From Azoarcus olearius (lineage in GTDB: Bacteria; Pseudomonadota; Gammaproteobacteria; Burkholderiales; Rhodocyclaceae): a stretch of DNA of 64,000 nucleotides. The position numbers were made by a program, and so were the translations under genes. Positions 10,301 to 19,419 of the stretch are shown here, piece by piece. The notes below the pieces were generated by a model. That model did not search any database, was not told the DNA's origin, and saw only the letters and a list, made by a program, of their open reading frames with translations. The stretch lies in assembly GCF_001682385.1 (NCBI RefSeq), contig NZ_CP016210.1, positions 930,001 through 994,000 of the forward strand, read 5' to 3'. Each line of letters begins with the position of its first letter. Positions within the stretch are counted from its first letter, which is position 1.

Positions 10301-10635
10301 AAGGCGTCGATCCACGCGAGGACCTGGTCGCGCGGGCGTTCGGGCCCGTCGCGCCGGGCCAGCCACGACAACAGCGTGGCGGCGACGTGCTTGCAGCTGT
10401 CGCCGAGCGGACAGCTGCAGTGCGACAGCAGGAAGGTGCCGCGCCAGGGGTCGCTGCGCACCTGCGCGCTGACCTGGTACGGGGTGGTCCGGCTGCCACG
10501 CACGCGCGCGTGGAGGATGTCGCCCTTGCGTTCCAGCTGGGTGACCGCGGCGAGGTAGGCACGTCCCTTGTCCACCTCGTGCTGGCCCAGCCAGGCGATG
10601 ACATCGGCTTCGGTGTAGCTGTCGGGTGACTTCAT
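7339..10635 (-). CDS. SWIM zinc-finger SNF2-family helicase/ATPase
   Basis: A 1098-residue Swi2/Snf2 ATPase. The N-terminus carries a SWIM zinc finger: Cys73-x-Cys75, Cys81-x-His83 (CSCPLGDSCKH). A long middle region of unknown role (about 100-610) leads to the helicase core: Walker A in ADDMGLGKTAQT near residue 650, Walker B as DEAQ near 752, and the C-terminal RecA lobe with VFSQFTQML near 948 and HRIGQ near the end. Such proteins are thought to be nucleic-acid translocases; bacterial RapA-like or DNA-repair roles are possible. It stands alone between terminators, so context gives no function. Confidence 0.93.
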   Translation of the reverse strand: MKSPDSYTEADVIAWLGQHEVDKGRAYLAAVTQLERKGDILHARVRGSRTTPYQVSAQVRSDPWRGTFLLSHCSCPLGDSCKHVAATLLSWLARRDGPERPRDQVLAWIDAFRSAAGQAPTAAGEPRRAAPSVHALRYLIHDQADVQDYVVSCHKVRLDRQGQIRSAEGWSNFERAFEAPPAFVDEVDLDILGLLWSQRPRTRYLPYALPLAGRNAAALMERLVASGRAHLDTLESPPLQVGEPRPGVPEWRTTREGLRAPGLRLTPPADRVLPLSPPWYVERATGVAGPVTLELPAEQVVRLLALPPLTPTEAELVADTLHDVAPQLPAPLATGEPPLRLDGAPLPVLRIATLPVIGVDYRDYPGYSVNRFDYATLAFRYGPLTVEAADTALFHVLDDGRSARLTRDRAAEAAAARRLTQSGFGKVPAHAVHTGHGATPPHMLGLASEADWVHFTAEDIPALRREGWVVDMPEDFRHHALDIDELLLDVDEQGGWLDISPGIEVEGRRVSLAPLLAELFAQDPRWLSGGLERIADSEPIILHHDILGRLRLPAGRLKSLVRALVDLFDNATGEHMRVSPLDAGRLAALQLPGRGADTLAAYARRLRDATGIEAVPQPKGFKAELRPYQLEGLAWLQHLVRNNLAGILADDMGLGKTAQTLAHLLALKHAGKLDRPALVVLPTSLVFNWQAEAERFAPELRVLKLHGADRHGLFEQLEPGKRKPRVDVAITTYPLLWRDEEELQAREWSILILDEAQTVKNVASKGAQVIRQLKARHRLGLTGTPLENHLGELWAQFDFLLPGFLGDAKHFTKTWRTPIEKHGDTVRRDLLAARLRPFILRRRKEDVATELPPKTIIVRSVALEGGQRDLYETVRAAMDSKIRDEIAAKGYARSQIVILDALLKLRQVCCDPRLLKTTAAAAKVKERAKLDLLMSMLPELIDEGRRILVFSQFTQMLALIAAELDKAKIGWVALTGDTRDRRIPVEDFQKGRAPVFLISLKAGGVGLNLTTADTVIHYDPWWNPAAENQATDRAHRIGQDKPVFVFKLICAGSIEERILSLQDKKAALAASVLSEDANALAKFGEADIAALLAPLPPG

Positions 10636-10760
10636 GCGCTTGGAATGAAAAACGGGGGCGCCCGCGGGGAGGGGACGACGGGCGCGAAAGAATGTCAGCC
10701 CGGCAGTTTAGCCCGATCGCGCCGCTGCCGTTGCATTTCGGCGCCCAAAAAGCGGCGCCG

Positions 10761-10795
10761 TAAAAGCAACGGGCCGCGTACGCGGCCCGTTTGCA
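10761..10795 (-). terminator. Terminator of thiC (22-nt perfect palindrome)
   Basis: Positions 10769-10790 form a perfect palindrome, ACGGGCCGCGT joined to its reverse complement. On the minus strand it is followed by TGCTTTTA, and it lies 27 nt after the thiC stop. A short T-run also follows on the plus strand, but no plus-strand gene ends here. Confidence 0.78.
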
Positions 10796-10816
10796 GAACA
10801 ACCCGGACGGGGCTGC

Positions 10817-13677
<2,861 letters not shown>

Positions 13678-13683
13678 GAACGC

Positions 13684-13767
13684 GTTTCCCTACGCCGGCA
13701 CGATCCGGATCAGGTGTTGAGGGACTCTCTCAGCCCGCCGCAACCTTGCGCGGGCACCCCTAACGGC
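13684..13767 (-). promoter_or_regulatory. TPP riboswitch (THI element) upstream of thiD
   Basis: Read on the minus strand, the segment has the conserved blocks in order: AGGGGTGCCCG, GGGCTGAGAGAG, ACCTGATCCGGATCGTGCC and GGCGTAGGGAA. These are the paired P1/P2/P3 and pyrophosphate-binding P4/P5 parts of the thiamine-pyrophosphate aptamer. It ends a few bases before the thiD ATG. The proximity suggests control of translation initiation rather than a separate terminator, which I do not see. Confidence 0.95.
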
Positions 13768-13776
13768 AAGCCCGCG

Positions 13777-13805
13777 ACGATACTGGATGCCTCATCCACT
13801 GACAA
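13777..13805 (-). promoter_or_regulatory. Sigma70 promoter of thiD-thiC
   Basis: On the minus strand -35 TTGTCA (13805-13800) and -10 TATCGT (13782-13777) are separated by exactly 17 nt. The predicted start near 13770 falls just before the riboswitch, as expected for a full-length aptamer leader. Confidence 0.7.
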
Positions 13806-13930
13806 GCGACACGCCGCGCTTCTGTGCGCGGCCGTGACCGGGTGCGCGCGGGCGAGAAGGTCTGCCTGGTTACGCTCAAGATATTCCTGTGCTTGCCGAA
13901 ACAGGAGCTGTAAGCCTCCCGGATCGCACC

Positions 13931-15538
13931 ATGAAGCTCCGTCACCTCGCCGCGCTGCTGATCTTGCCCCTGTCACCCGGGTGGGTGCCGCACGCCCATG
14001 CGGACGAGTGGCAACTGGTGCTGAGCGACCGCGAGCGCCGGGTGGAGATCGACCGCGCCAGCATCTTCGATTCCGATCGCGGCACCAAGGTCTCGTGGGG
14101 GCGGGTGGTGCTGGCGCCCGAGGAGGCACGCAAGGCGGGCTACGGCACCGTGCGCGCGCTCAATCGCTACGACTGCATGAACCGCAGCTTTTTCACGATC
14201 AAGCGGGTATACCTCGACACCGCCGGCCGGGTCGTCCGCGAAGAGGCGGTGACCGACACCAGCCCGGTGATGGTCACCCGCAATTCGGTGGACGAGCGGA
14301 TGTGGCGCGAGGTGTGCCGCCCGCCCACCGTCAGCGATCTGCAGAAGGTTGCCGCCGCGGCGGGCCGATCGGCTGCAGAAACCCGCCCGGTGCCGACGCC
14401 CGCCGCCAAGCCCGCGGCTGCCGAGCTGAAGCCGGCGCCGAGCGCACGCACCGAGACCAAGGGCGCCGCGCCGACTCCGCCCGTTCCCCCTAAAACAGAA
14501 CCGGCCGCTACGCCCGCTGCCGGGCCCGCGCCTGCCGTGGTGGCCCGCGCAGGTGCCGCCGAAACCCGCGATCCCCCCCGCAGCGAGGGGCTGCGCCCGG
14601 CCGACTTCCAAGCGCCCCAGGCCGCGGCCGCTGCCCGGCCCGCGACTCCTGCAGCGACGCCGGTTTCCACCGCGGCCGCGGCGCCGGCCACCCCGGCCAC
14701 CCCGACCACCCCGGTGTTGCCCGGCACGCCGGGTGCTCCGCCTGTTGCTGCCGCGCCGGCGGCGCCGGCCGTCCCCACCCCGGTGCAGTCCGCCGCGCGC
14801 GCGCCGGCCCCGCGCGCGGCGCCTGCGCCGGTAGAGGCGGCACCGCGCCCCGCCGCCCTGGAGCAGAGGTGGAGCTACGACGGCGAGACCGGCCCCGAGC
14901 ATTGGGCCCGGCTGCGGCCCGACTGGCGGGTGTGCGGCGACGGCAAACGCCAGTCGCCGATCGACCTGCGCGAAGGTGTGGGGGTGGACCTCGAGCCGGT
15001 CCGCTTCGACTACCGCAGCACGCGCTTCCGCATCGCCGACACGGGCACCACGCTGCAGGTCAACGTGGGTGAGGGTATGGGCATGGAAGTGCGCGGCCGG
15101 CGCTACGAGCTGACCCATTTCACGCTGCATCGTCCTTCCGAGGAGCGCGTGGGCGGGCGCGCGGCCGACATGACGGTCCACTTCCACCATCGCGATGCCG
15201 AGGGCCGGCTGGCCATGGTGTCGGTGATGCTGGAGCGCGGCGCCGAAGCCAACCCCCTGCTGCAGGCCTTGTGGAACAACCTGCCGCTGGAGAAGGGGAC
15301 TGCCTACATGCCGGCGTCGTCGATCGACCTCGGCGCGCTGCTGCCGGCCAGTCCCGGCCACTTCCTCTACATGGGCTCGCTCACCACGCCGCCCTGCACC
15401 GAGGGCGTGCTGTGGGTGGTGATGAAGACGCCGGTCACGATCTCGGACGAACAGCTCGGCATCTTCGCCCGCCTGTATCCGCGCAACGCGCGACCCATCC
15501 AGCCCGCCAACGGCCGCCTGATCCTCGAATCGCGCTGA
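13931..15538 (+). CDS. Secreted alpha-carbonic-anhydrase-like fusion protein, probably lacking a zinc ligand
   Basis: A 535-residue exported protein. It has a signal peptide (1-24, ending AHA-D), an N-terminal domain (about 25-135) resembling the surface-adhesin-E type, an Ala/Pro-rich linker of about 165 residues (146-311), and a C-terminal alpha-carbonic-anhydrase fold (312-535) with QSPIDL, RPSEE, GSLTTPPCTEGV and PL-W-NLP landmarks. In active enzymes the strand reads QFHFH with two zinc His; here it reads HFTLH, so the His94 equivalent is Thr398 while His400 (His96) and His417 (His119) remain. The Glu117 position is Thr415. Catalysis is therefore doubtful. The ATG at 13931 is chosen because it begins the signal peptide. 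Confidence 0.85.
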   Translation: MKLRHLAALLILPLSPGWVPHAHADEWQLVLSDRERRVEIDRASIFDSDRGTKVSWGRVVLAPEEARKAGYGTVRALNRYDCMNRSFFTIKRVYLDTAGRVVREEAVTDTSPVMVTRNSVDERMWREVCRPPTVSDLQKVAAAAGRSAAETRPVPTPAAKPAAAELKPAPSARTETKGAAPTPPVPPKTEPAATPAAGPAPAVVARAGAAETRDPPRSEGLRPADFQAPQAAAAARPATPAATPVSTAAAAPATPATPTTPVLPGTPGAPPVAAAPAAPAVPTPVQSAARAPAPRAAPAPVEAAPRPAALEQRWSYDGETGPEHWARLRPDWRVCGDGKRQSPIDLREGVGVDLEPVRFDYRSTRFRIADTGTTLQVNVGEGMGMEVRGRRYELTHFTLHRPSEERVGGRAADMTVHFHHRDAEGRLAMVSVMLERGAEANPLLQALWNNLPLEKGTAYMPASSIDLGALLPASPGHFLYMGSLTTPPCTEGVLWVVMKTPVTISDEQLGIFARLYPRNARPIQPANGRLILESR

Positions 15539-15550
15539 CGCGCGCCGTGC

Positions 15551-16954
15551 TCACAGTGCCGCGAGCGTGTCGCCGAGAAAGCGTTCGAGCACTTTCTCTG
15601 CCGAGAACGCGACGTTGAAGCGCAGCCACGGGCTGGCCTGCATCTGCGGGCGGAAGGCCTTGCCCGGCGCCAGCATGATGTTCTGCAGCGCGGCGCGGGA
15701 GGCGAGCGCCGCGCTGTCGTCGAGCTCGGGCACGCGCGCCCACACGAATACGCCGCCGCGCGGCTCCACGAAGGTTTCGAGTCCGCAGCGTTCCAGCAAG
15801 CGCAGCGTGGTTTCGGTCGCCTGCGCCAGTCGGCTCTGCATGCGTTCCAGGTACTTGCGGTAGTGGCCGTCGGTCAGCATCTGATACACCAGCTGCTCGC
15901 TGAATTCCGATGAGCACAGCGTGGTCAGCAGCTTCACGTCGGTCATTTCGGCCACCAGGTCCGGCCGCGCCGCGAGGAAGCCGACCCGCAGGCTGCCGGA
16001 CAGGGTTTTCGAGAAGCTGCCGACGAAAATCACCCGTTCGAGCTGGTCCAGCGTGGCCAGCCGCGCGCTGTTGTGCGGATGGAAGTCGGCGTAGGTGTCG
16101 TCCTCGATGATCAGGAAGTCGTGCTTTTCGGCCAGTTGCAGGATGCGGAAAGCGACCGCCGGTGACAGGTCCGAGCCGGTGGGGTTGTGCAGCACCGAGT
16201 GGGTGAAGAACACGCGTGGCTGGTGATGTTCGAGCAGCGCTTCCAGCGCCTCGACGTCGGGGCCGTCCGCCAGCCGCGGCACGCCCACCAGCTTGGCGCC
16301 CTGCAGCCGCAGGTTGCCGAAGAAGTTGTAGTAGCCGGGGTCGTCCACCAGCACGGTGTCGCCGGGCTTGATCAGATGGCGGGCGACGATGTCGAGCGCG
16401 CTGGTGGCGCCCTCGGTGAGCACGATCTGCCCCGGCGCGGCGCCGATGCCGAATTCCGCCAGCCGCACCTGCAGTTGCTGGCGCAGCGGCAGATAGCCTT
16501 GGGGCGTGCCGTAACCGGTCAGGCGCGCGTCCGCCCGGCGCGACAGTGTGCGCAGGTGGCGGCGCAGGCCGTCCTGGTCCAGCCAGTCGTCGGGCAGCCA
16601 GCCTGCGCTGGCCTTGATCAGGCCCGGGCGGTCGTCGAGGACCTGGCGCATCAGCCATGCGACATCGACCGCGCGGTCCGTTTCCGCCTGGGGGCGGCCG
16701 TCGCCCCCCTCGTGGCGCGGCGCGACGAAGAAGCCCGAACCACGGCGCGAGCGCAGGTAGCCGAGCGCGACCAGGCGGTCGTACGCCTCGACGACGGTGA
16801 ACCGGCTTACCCGCTGGGTTTCCGCGAACTTGCGGATCGGCGGCAGGCGCATTCCGGGCCGCAGGATGCGGTCGTCGATCTGGCTGCGCACCGCCCCCAC
16901 GATCTGTTCCACCAGCGGGGTGGGGTGGGTGCTGTCGAGGCTCACCATCAGCAT
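15551..16954 (-). CDS. MocR-type transcriptional regulator (GntR HTH fused to aminotransferase)
   Basis: A 467-residue PLP-binding regulator: an N-terminal GntR winged helix (about residues 12-80, LPPIRKFAETQRVSRFTVVEAYDRL) and a class I aminotransferase-like domain (about 110-460). The PLP-lysine motif VGSFSKTLSGSLR is intact. An upstream open stretch to 17059 is not family-like; the ATG at 16954 has AAGGAG 6 nt before it. Family members such as PdxR, TauR and GabR usually control a divergent neighbour through direct repeats. Here the divergent gene encodes a small lipoprotein and four AGTGTC repeats lie between them. The effector is unknown. Confidence 0.93.
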   Translation of the reverse strand: MLMVSLDSTHPTPLVEQIVGAVRSQIDDRILRPGMRLPPIRKFAETQRVSRFTVVEAYDRLVALGYLRSRRGSGFFVAPRHEGGDGRPQAETDRAVDVAWLMRQVLDDRPGLIKASAGWLPDDWLDQDGLRRHLRTLSRRADARLTGYGTPQGYLPLRQQLQVRLAEFGIGAAPGQIVLTEGATSALDIVARHLIKPGDTVLVDDPGYYNFFGNLRLQGAKLVGVPRLADGPDVEALEALLEHHQPRVFFTHSVLHNPTGSDLSPAVAFRILQLAEKHDFLIIEDDTYADFHPHNSARLATLDQLERVIFVGSFSKTLSGSLRVGFLAARPDLVAEMTDVKLLTTLCSSEFSEQLVYQMLTDGHYRKYLERMQSRLAQATETTLRLLERCGLETFVEPRGGVFVWARVPELDDSAALASRAALQNIMLAPGKAFRPQMQASPWLRFNVAFSAEKVLERFLGDTLAAL

Positions 16955-17044
16955 CGGGTTCTCCTTGGGCAAGCGGACGGGCCGGCCGCACGACCGGCGG
17001 CGTACTGCCCGCGCCACCGGTACGGGTTGCGGCGCGGCGGCGCG

Positions 17045-17103
17045 AGTGTCCATTTTCATTCTCGAAGTGTCCGGTAGTGTCTGGTTCTCGATCAGGCAGT
17101 GTC
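17045..17103. promoter_or_regulatory. Four AGTGTC direct repeats, probable MocR-type operator
   Basis: AGTGTC occurs at 17045, 17066, 17076 and 17098, all in the same orientation. The spacings of 21, 10 and 22 nt are all close to whole helical turns, so every copy faces the same side of DNA. The cluster fills the gap between the divergent MocR-type gene and the lipoprotein gene. Confidence 0.5.
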
Positions 17104-17115
17104 AAGGACACGGAC

Positions 17116-17571
17116 ATGCGCGAAAACGGAGAGCGGCATCCCCCGCCTGAGGCGCGGCGGTGGACCGGGGTGGCGGTGCTTGCGCTGGCGGTGTTGATGC
17201 TGGCTGCCTGCCAGCGGCCGTCGGCGCCGGTCGAGCTGGAGTGGCGCGAGCGCCAGCAGGTGTTCCGTCTGCTGGCCGAGCCGCCGCGGCTGGAGGCCTA
17301 CGGACTGCGCGGCGGAGTGATCCCGCTCGGTAGCGTGCGCTTGCCGGCGGGGGCCTGTCCGCGCGCCATGGCGCTGGACGCGGAGGCCGGGCGCGTGCAG
17401 GTGTGGTACGCGGACGGCGGCGTGGAGATCGATGCGCGTGCGCTTCGCATCGTCGGCACGCTAGCCGGCGATGGCGTGGCTTCGGCTGGCAACCGGCGCG
17501 AGGGCGCCGCGGTTCTTGCCCGGATGGAGCCGGAGGGATGCATCCCGGGCGCGACCTGGGCGCATCGGTAG
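17116..17571 (+). CDS. Small lipoprotein of unknown function
   Basis: A 151-residue predicted lipoprotein. A lipoprotein signal ends in LMLAAC (Cys at about residue 33), followed by a compact domain with no family I recognise. The ATG at 17116 is chosen over upstream in-frame starts because AAGGAC precedes it. It is divergent from the MocR-type regulator and 82 nt before tetR, so it may be a MocR target. Its envelope location is inferred from the lipobox; its role is not known. Confidence 0.75.
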   Translation: MRENGERHPPPEARRWTGVAVLALAVLMLAACQRPSAPVELEWRERQQVFRLLAEPPRLEAYGLRGGVIPLGSVRLPAGACPRAMALDAEAGRVQVWYADGGVEIDARALRIVGTLAGDGVASAGNRREGAAVLARMEPEGCIPGATWAHR

Positions 17572-17583
17572 CAAAAAAACTGC

Positions 17584-17627
17584 TTGAAATCGCCCCGTCT
17601 TCCTTCTTTAATGACTGACTGGTTAGT
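17584..17627 (+). promoter_or_regulatory. tetR-RND operon promoter with overlapping dyad operator
   Basis: TTGAAA (17584-17589) and TTTAAT (17607-17612) are spaced by 17 nt, a good sigma70 match. The imperfect dyad TGACTGACTGGTTAGT (17612-17627) begins at the last base of the -10 and covers the expected start site. That placement fits autorepression by the TetR protein encoded 27 nt downstream. Confidence 0.6.
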
Positions 17628-17653
17628 AATTAAGTCGAAATGGATAGGTCGGC

Positions 17654-18331
17654 ATGAAGGTAAAGGACGGGCAGGTGGGGAGCGGCGGCGCGCAGCGGCC
17701 GCGGGTGCGTCGCAAGGAGGCCCGGCCGCAGGAATTGCTTGCCGCCGCCCTGGCGCTGTTTGTCGAGAAGGGGTACGCCGCCACGCGTCTGGAGGAGGTC
17801 GCCGCGCGCGCGGGGGTGTCCAAGGGCACGCTCTATCTGTACTTCGACAGCAAGGAAGCGCTGTTCAAGGCAGTCATCCGTGAAGGCGTGGTGCCCGCGA
17901 TCGACGCGGGCGAAGCGATGCTGGAAACCTTCGCCGACGACCCGGTTGCGCTGCTGCGCGCCTTCCTGCATGCGTGGTGGGAGCGTATCGGCAGCACCGA
18001 GCTGGGCGGCCTGCCCAAGCTCATGATGTCCGAGGCGGGCAATTTCCCCGACGTGGCGGCCTACTACAACGAAGCGGTCATCCAGCGCGGGCTCGGGCTG
18101 CTGCGCACCGCGGTCAGGCGCGGCATCGATGCCGGCGTGTTCCGCGCGGTCGATCTCGATCTGGTCGGCACGCTGCTGATCGCGCCGCTGGTGCACCTGT
18201 CGATGTGGCGCCATTCCTTCGCCACCTGCTGCGCCACCCCCATCGAACCGCGCGCCTATGTCGATGCGCATATCGACCTGGTCCTCCACGGGCTGCGCAA
18301 CGACCCCGTGCCCGCCGGAGTTGCCCGATGA
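17654..18331 (+). CDS. TetR/AcrR-family repressor
   Basis: A 225-residue repressor. The N-terminal TetR HTH (about residues 27-73) reads LFVEKGYAATRLEEVAARAGVSKGTLYLYF; the C-terminal ligand domain is of the AefR/YfiR-like type (TetR_C). It is the first gene of an operon with an RND adaptor and pump: its TGA overlaps the adaptor ATG by 4 nt. By analogy with AcrR and MexL it should repress this pump; the inducer is unknown. Confidence 0.93.
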   Translation: MKVKDGQVGSGGAQRPRVRRKEARPQELLAAALALFVEKGYAATRLEEVAARAGVSKGTLYLYFDSKEALFKAVIREGVVPAIDAGEAMLETFADDPVALLRAFLHAWWERIGSTELGGLPKLMMSEAGNFPDVAAYYNEAVIQRGLGLLRTAVRRGIDAGVFRAVDLDLVGTLLIAPLVHLSMWRHSFATCCATPIEPRAYVDAHIDLVLHGLRNDPVPAGVAR

Positions 18332-19419
18332 ACCCGCGCTCCGTTCTGGCGCCGATCGCCGCGTTGCTGCTGCTGGTGGCCTGCTCCGAGGCGCCGCCCC
18401 CGCCGGCCGCGCCGCGTGTGGTGCTGGTGCAGCGGCTTGCGGAGCCCGGCGCGGTCGAATCCGCCGAGCTATACACGGGGGAAATCCGGGCGCGCTACGA
18501 AAGTCCGCTTGCGTTCCGCATCGGCGGCAAGCTGGTGGAGCGTAAGGTCGAGGTGGGCAGCGAGGTACGGCGCGGTCAGGTGCTGGCGCGGCTGGATCCG
18601 CGCGACGCGGAGCTGGGGGCTGCCGCAGCGGCGGCCCAGGTGGCGGCGGCGCGGGCCGATGCCGCGCTGGCAGTGGCGGAATACGAGCGGGCGGTGGGGC
18701 TGCGCGCGCAGAACTTCATCAGCGGCTCTGCCCTGGACGCGCGCCGCAGCGCGCGCGAAGCGGCCGAAGCGAAGCTGCGCCAGGCGGAGGCGCAGGCGGC
18801 CGCGGCGCGGAACCAGAGCGGCTACACCGCCTTGGTTGCAGACAGCGACGGCGTCGTCACCGCGCTGGAAGCAGAGGTGGGACAGGTGCTGGCCGAGGGG
18901 CAAGCGGTGATGACGCTGGCGCGGCCGGGCAACCGCGAGCTGCTGGTCCATGTGCCGGAGGGGCGGATGCGCGAGCTGGTGCCGGGGCGGGAGGCCGAAG
19001 TCCGGCTGTGGAGCGCGCCCTTGCAGACTTACCGCGGCCGTGTCCGCGAAGTCGCGCCGATGGCGGACGCCGCAACCCGCACTTACGCACTGCGGATTGC
19101 GCTGCCTGATGCCGGGTTGCCGCTGGGTGCTACCGCCAGCGCCACTTTCCATACCGACGCTGCTGATTCACGCGTGCTGCCGGCGGCGGCAGTCACGCGC
19201 GCGGGCGAAGGCGCGGTGGTGTGGGTGGTGGACAACGAGGAGCGGGTACGGCCGGTGGCCGTGGAGGTGCTGGCCTACGACGAACGCGGTGCCACTTTGC
19301 GCGGTGGTCCGCCGGCCGGTACGCGCGTGGTGATTGCGGGCGTGCACAAGCTGGTTGAAGGCGAGGCGGTGCGGGCGGTGGAATCCGGTGCTCCGGTCGC
19401 GCTGGATGCGCAGCGATGA
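18328..19419 (+). CDS. RND efflux periplasmic adaptor lipoprotein
   Basis: A 363-residue membrane-fusion protein anchored as a lipoprotein (lipobox LVAC, Cys about residue 18). The lipoyl domain includes FRIGGKLVERKVEVGSEVRRGQVLARLDP (about 55-90), followed by a short alpha hairpin (about 90-160) and beta-barrel and membrane-proximal domains (about 180-350). It overlaps tetR and the RND pump by 4 nt each, so the three are co-translated. It links the pump to an outer-membrane channel. Confidence 0.93.
   Translation: MNPRSVLAPIAALLLLVACSEAPPPPAAPRVVLVQRLAEPGAVESAELYTGEIRARYESPLAFRIGGKLVERKVEVGSEVRRGQVLARLDPRDAELGAAAAAAQVAAARADAALAVAEYERAVGLRAQNFISGSALDARRSAREAAEAKLRQAEAQAAAARNQSGYTALVADSDGVVTALEAEVGQVLAEGQAVMTLARPGNRELLVHVPEGRMRELVPGREAEVRLWSAPLQTYRGRVREVAPMADAATRTYALRIALPDAGLPLGATASATFHTDAADSRVLPAAAVTRAGEGAVVWVVDNEERVRPVAVEVLAYDERGATLRGGPPAGTRVVIAGVHKLVEGEAVRAVESGAPVALDAQR

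Noticed and set aside
7531-10629. Very long open frame on the plus strand opposite the SNF2 helicase
   Set aside because: Composition is Arg/Ala/Gly/Gln-rich without domains; it is a GC-driven shadow of the real gene on the minus strand.
13885-13906. Small dyad TCCTGT/ACAGGA upstream of the carbonic-anhydrase-like gene as an operator
   Set aside because: Only 6-nt arms with a 10-nt centre and no promoter element next to it; too weak to call.
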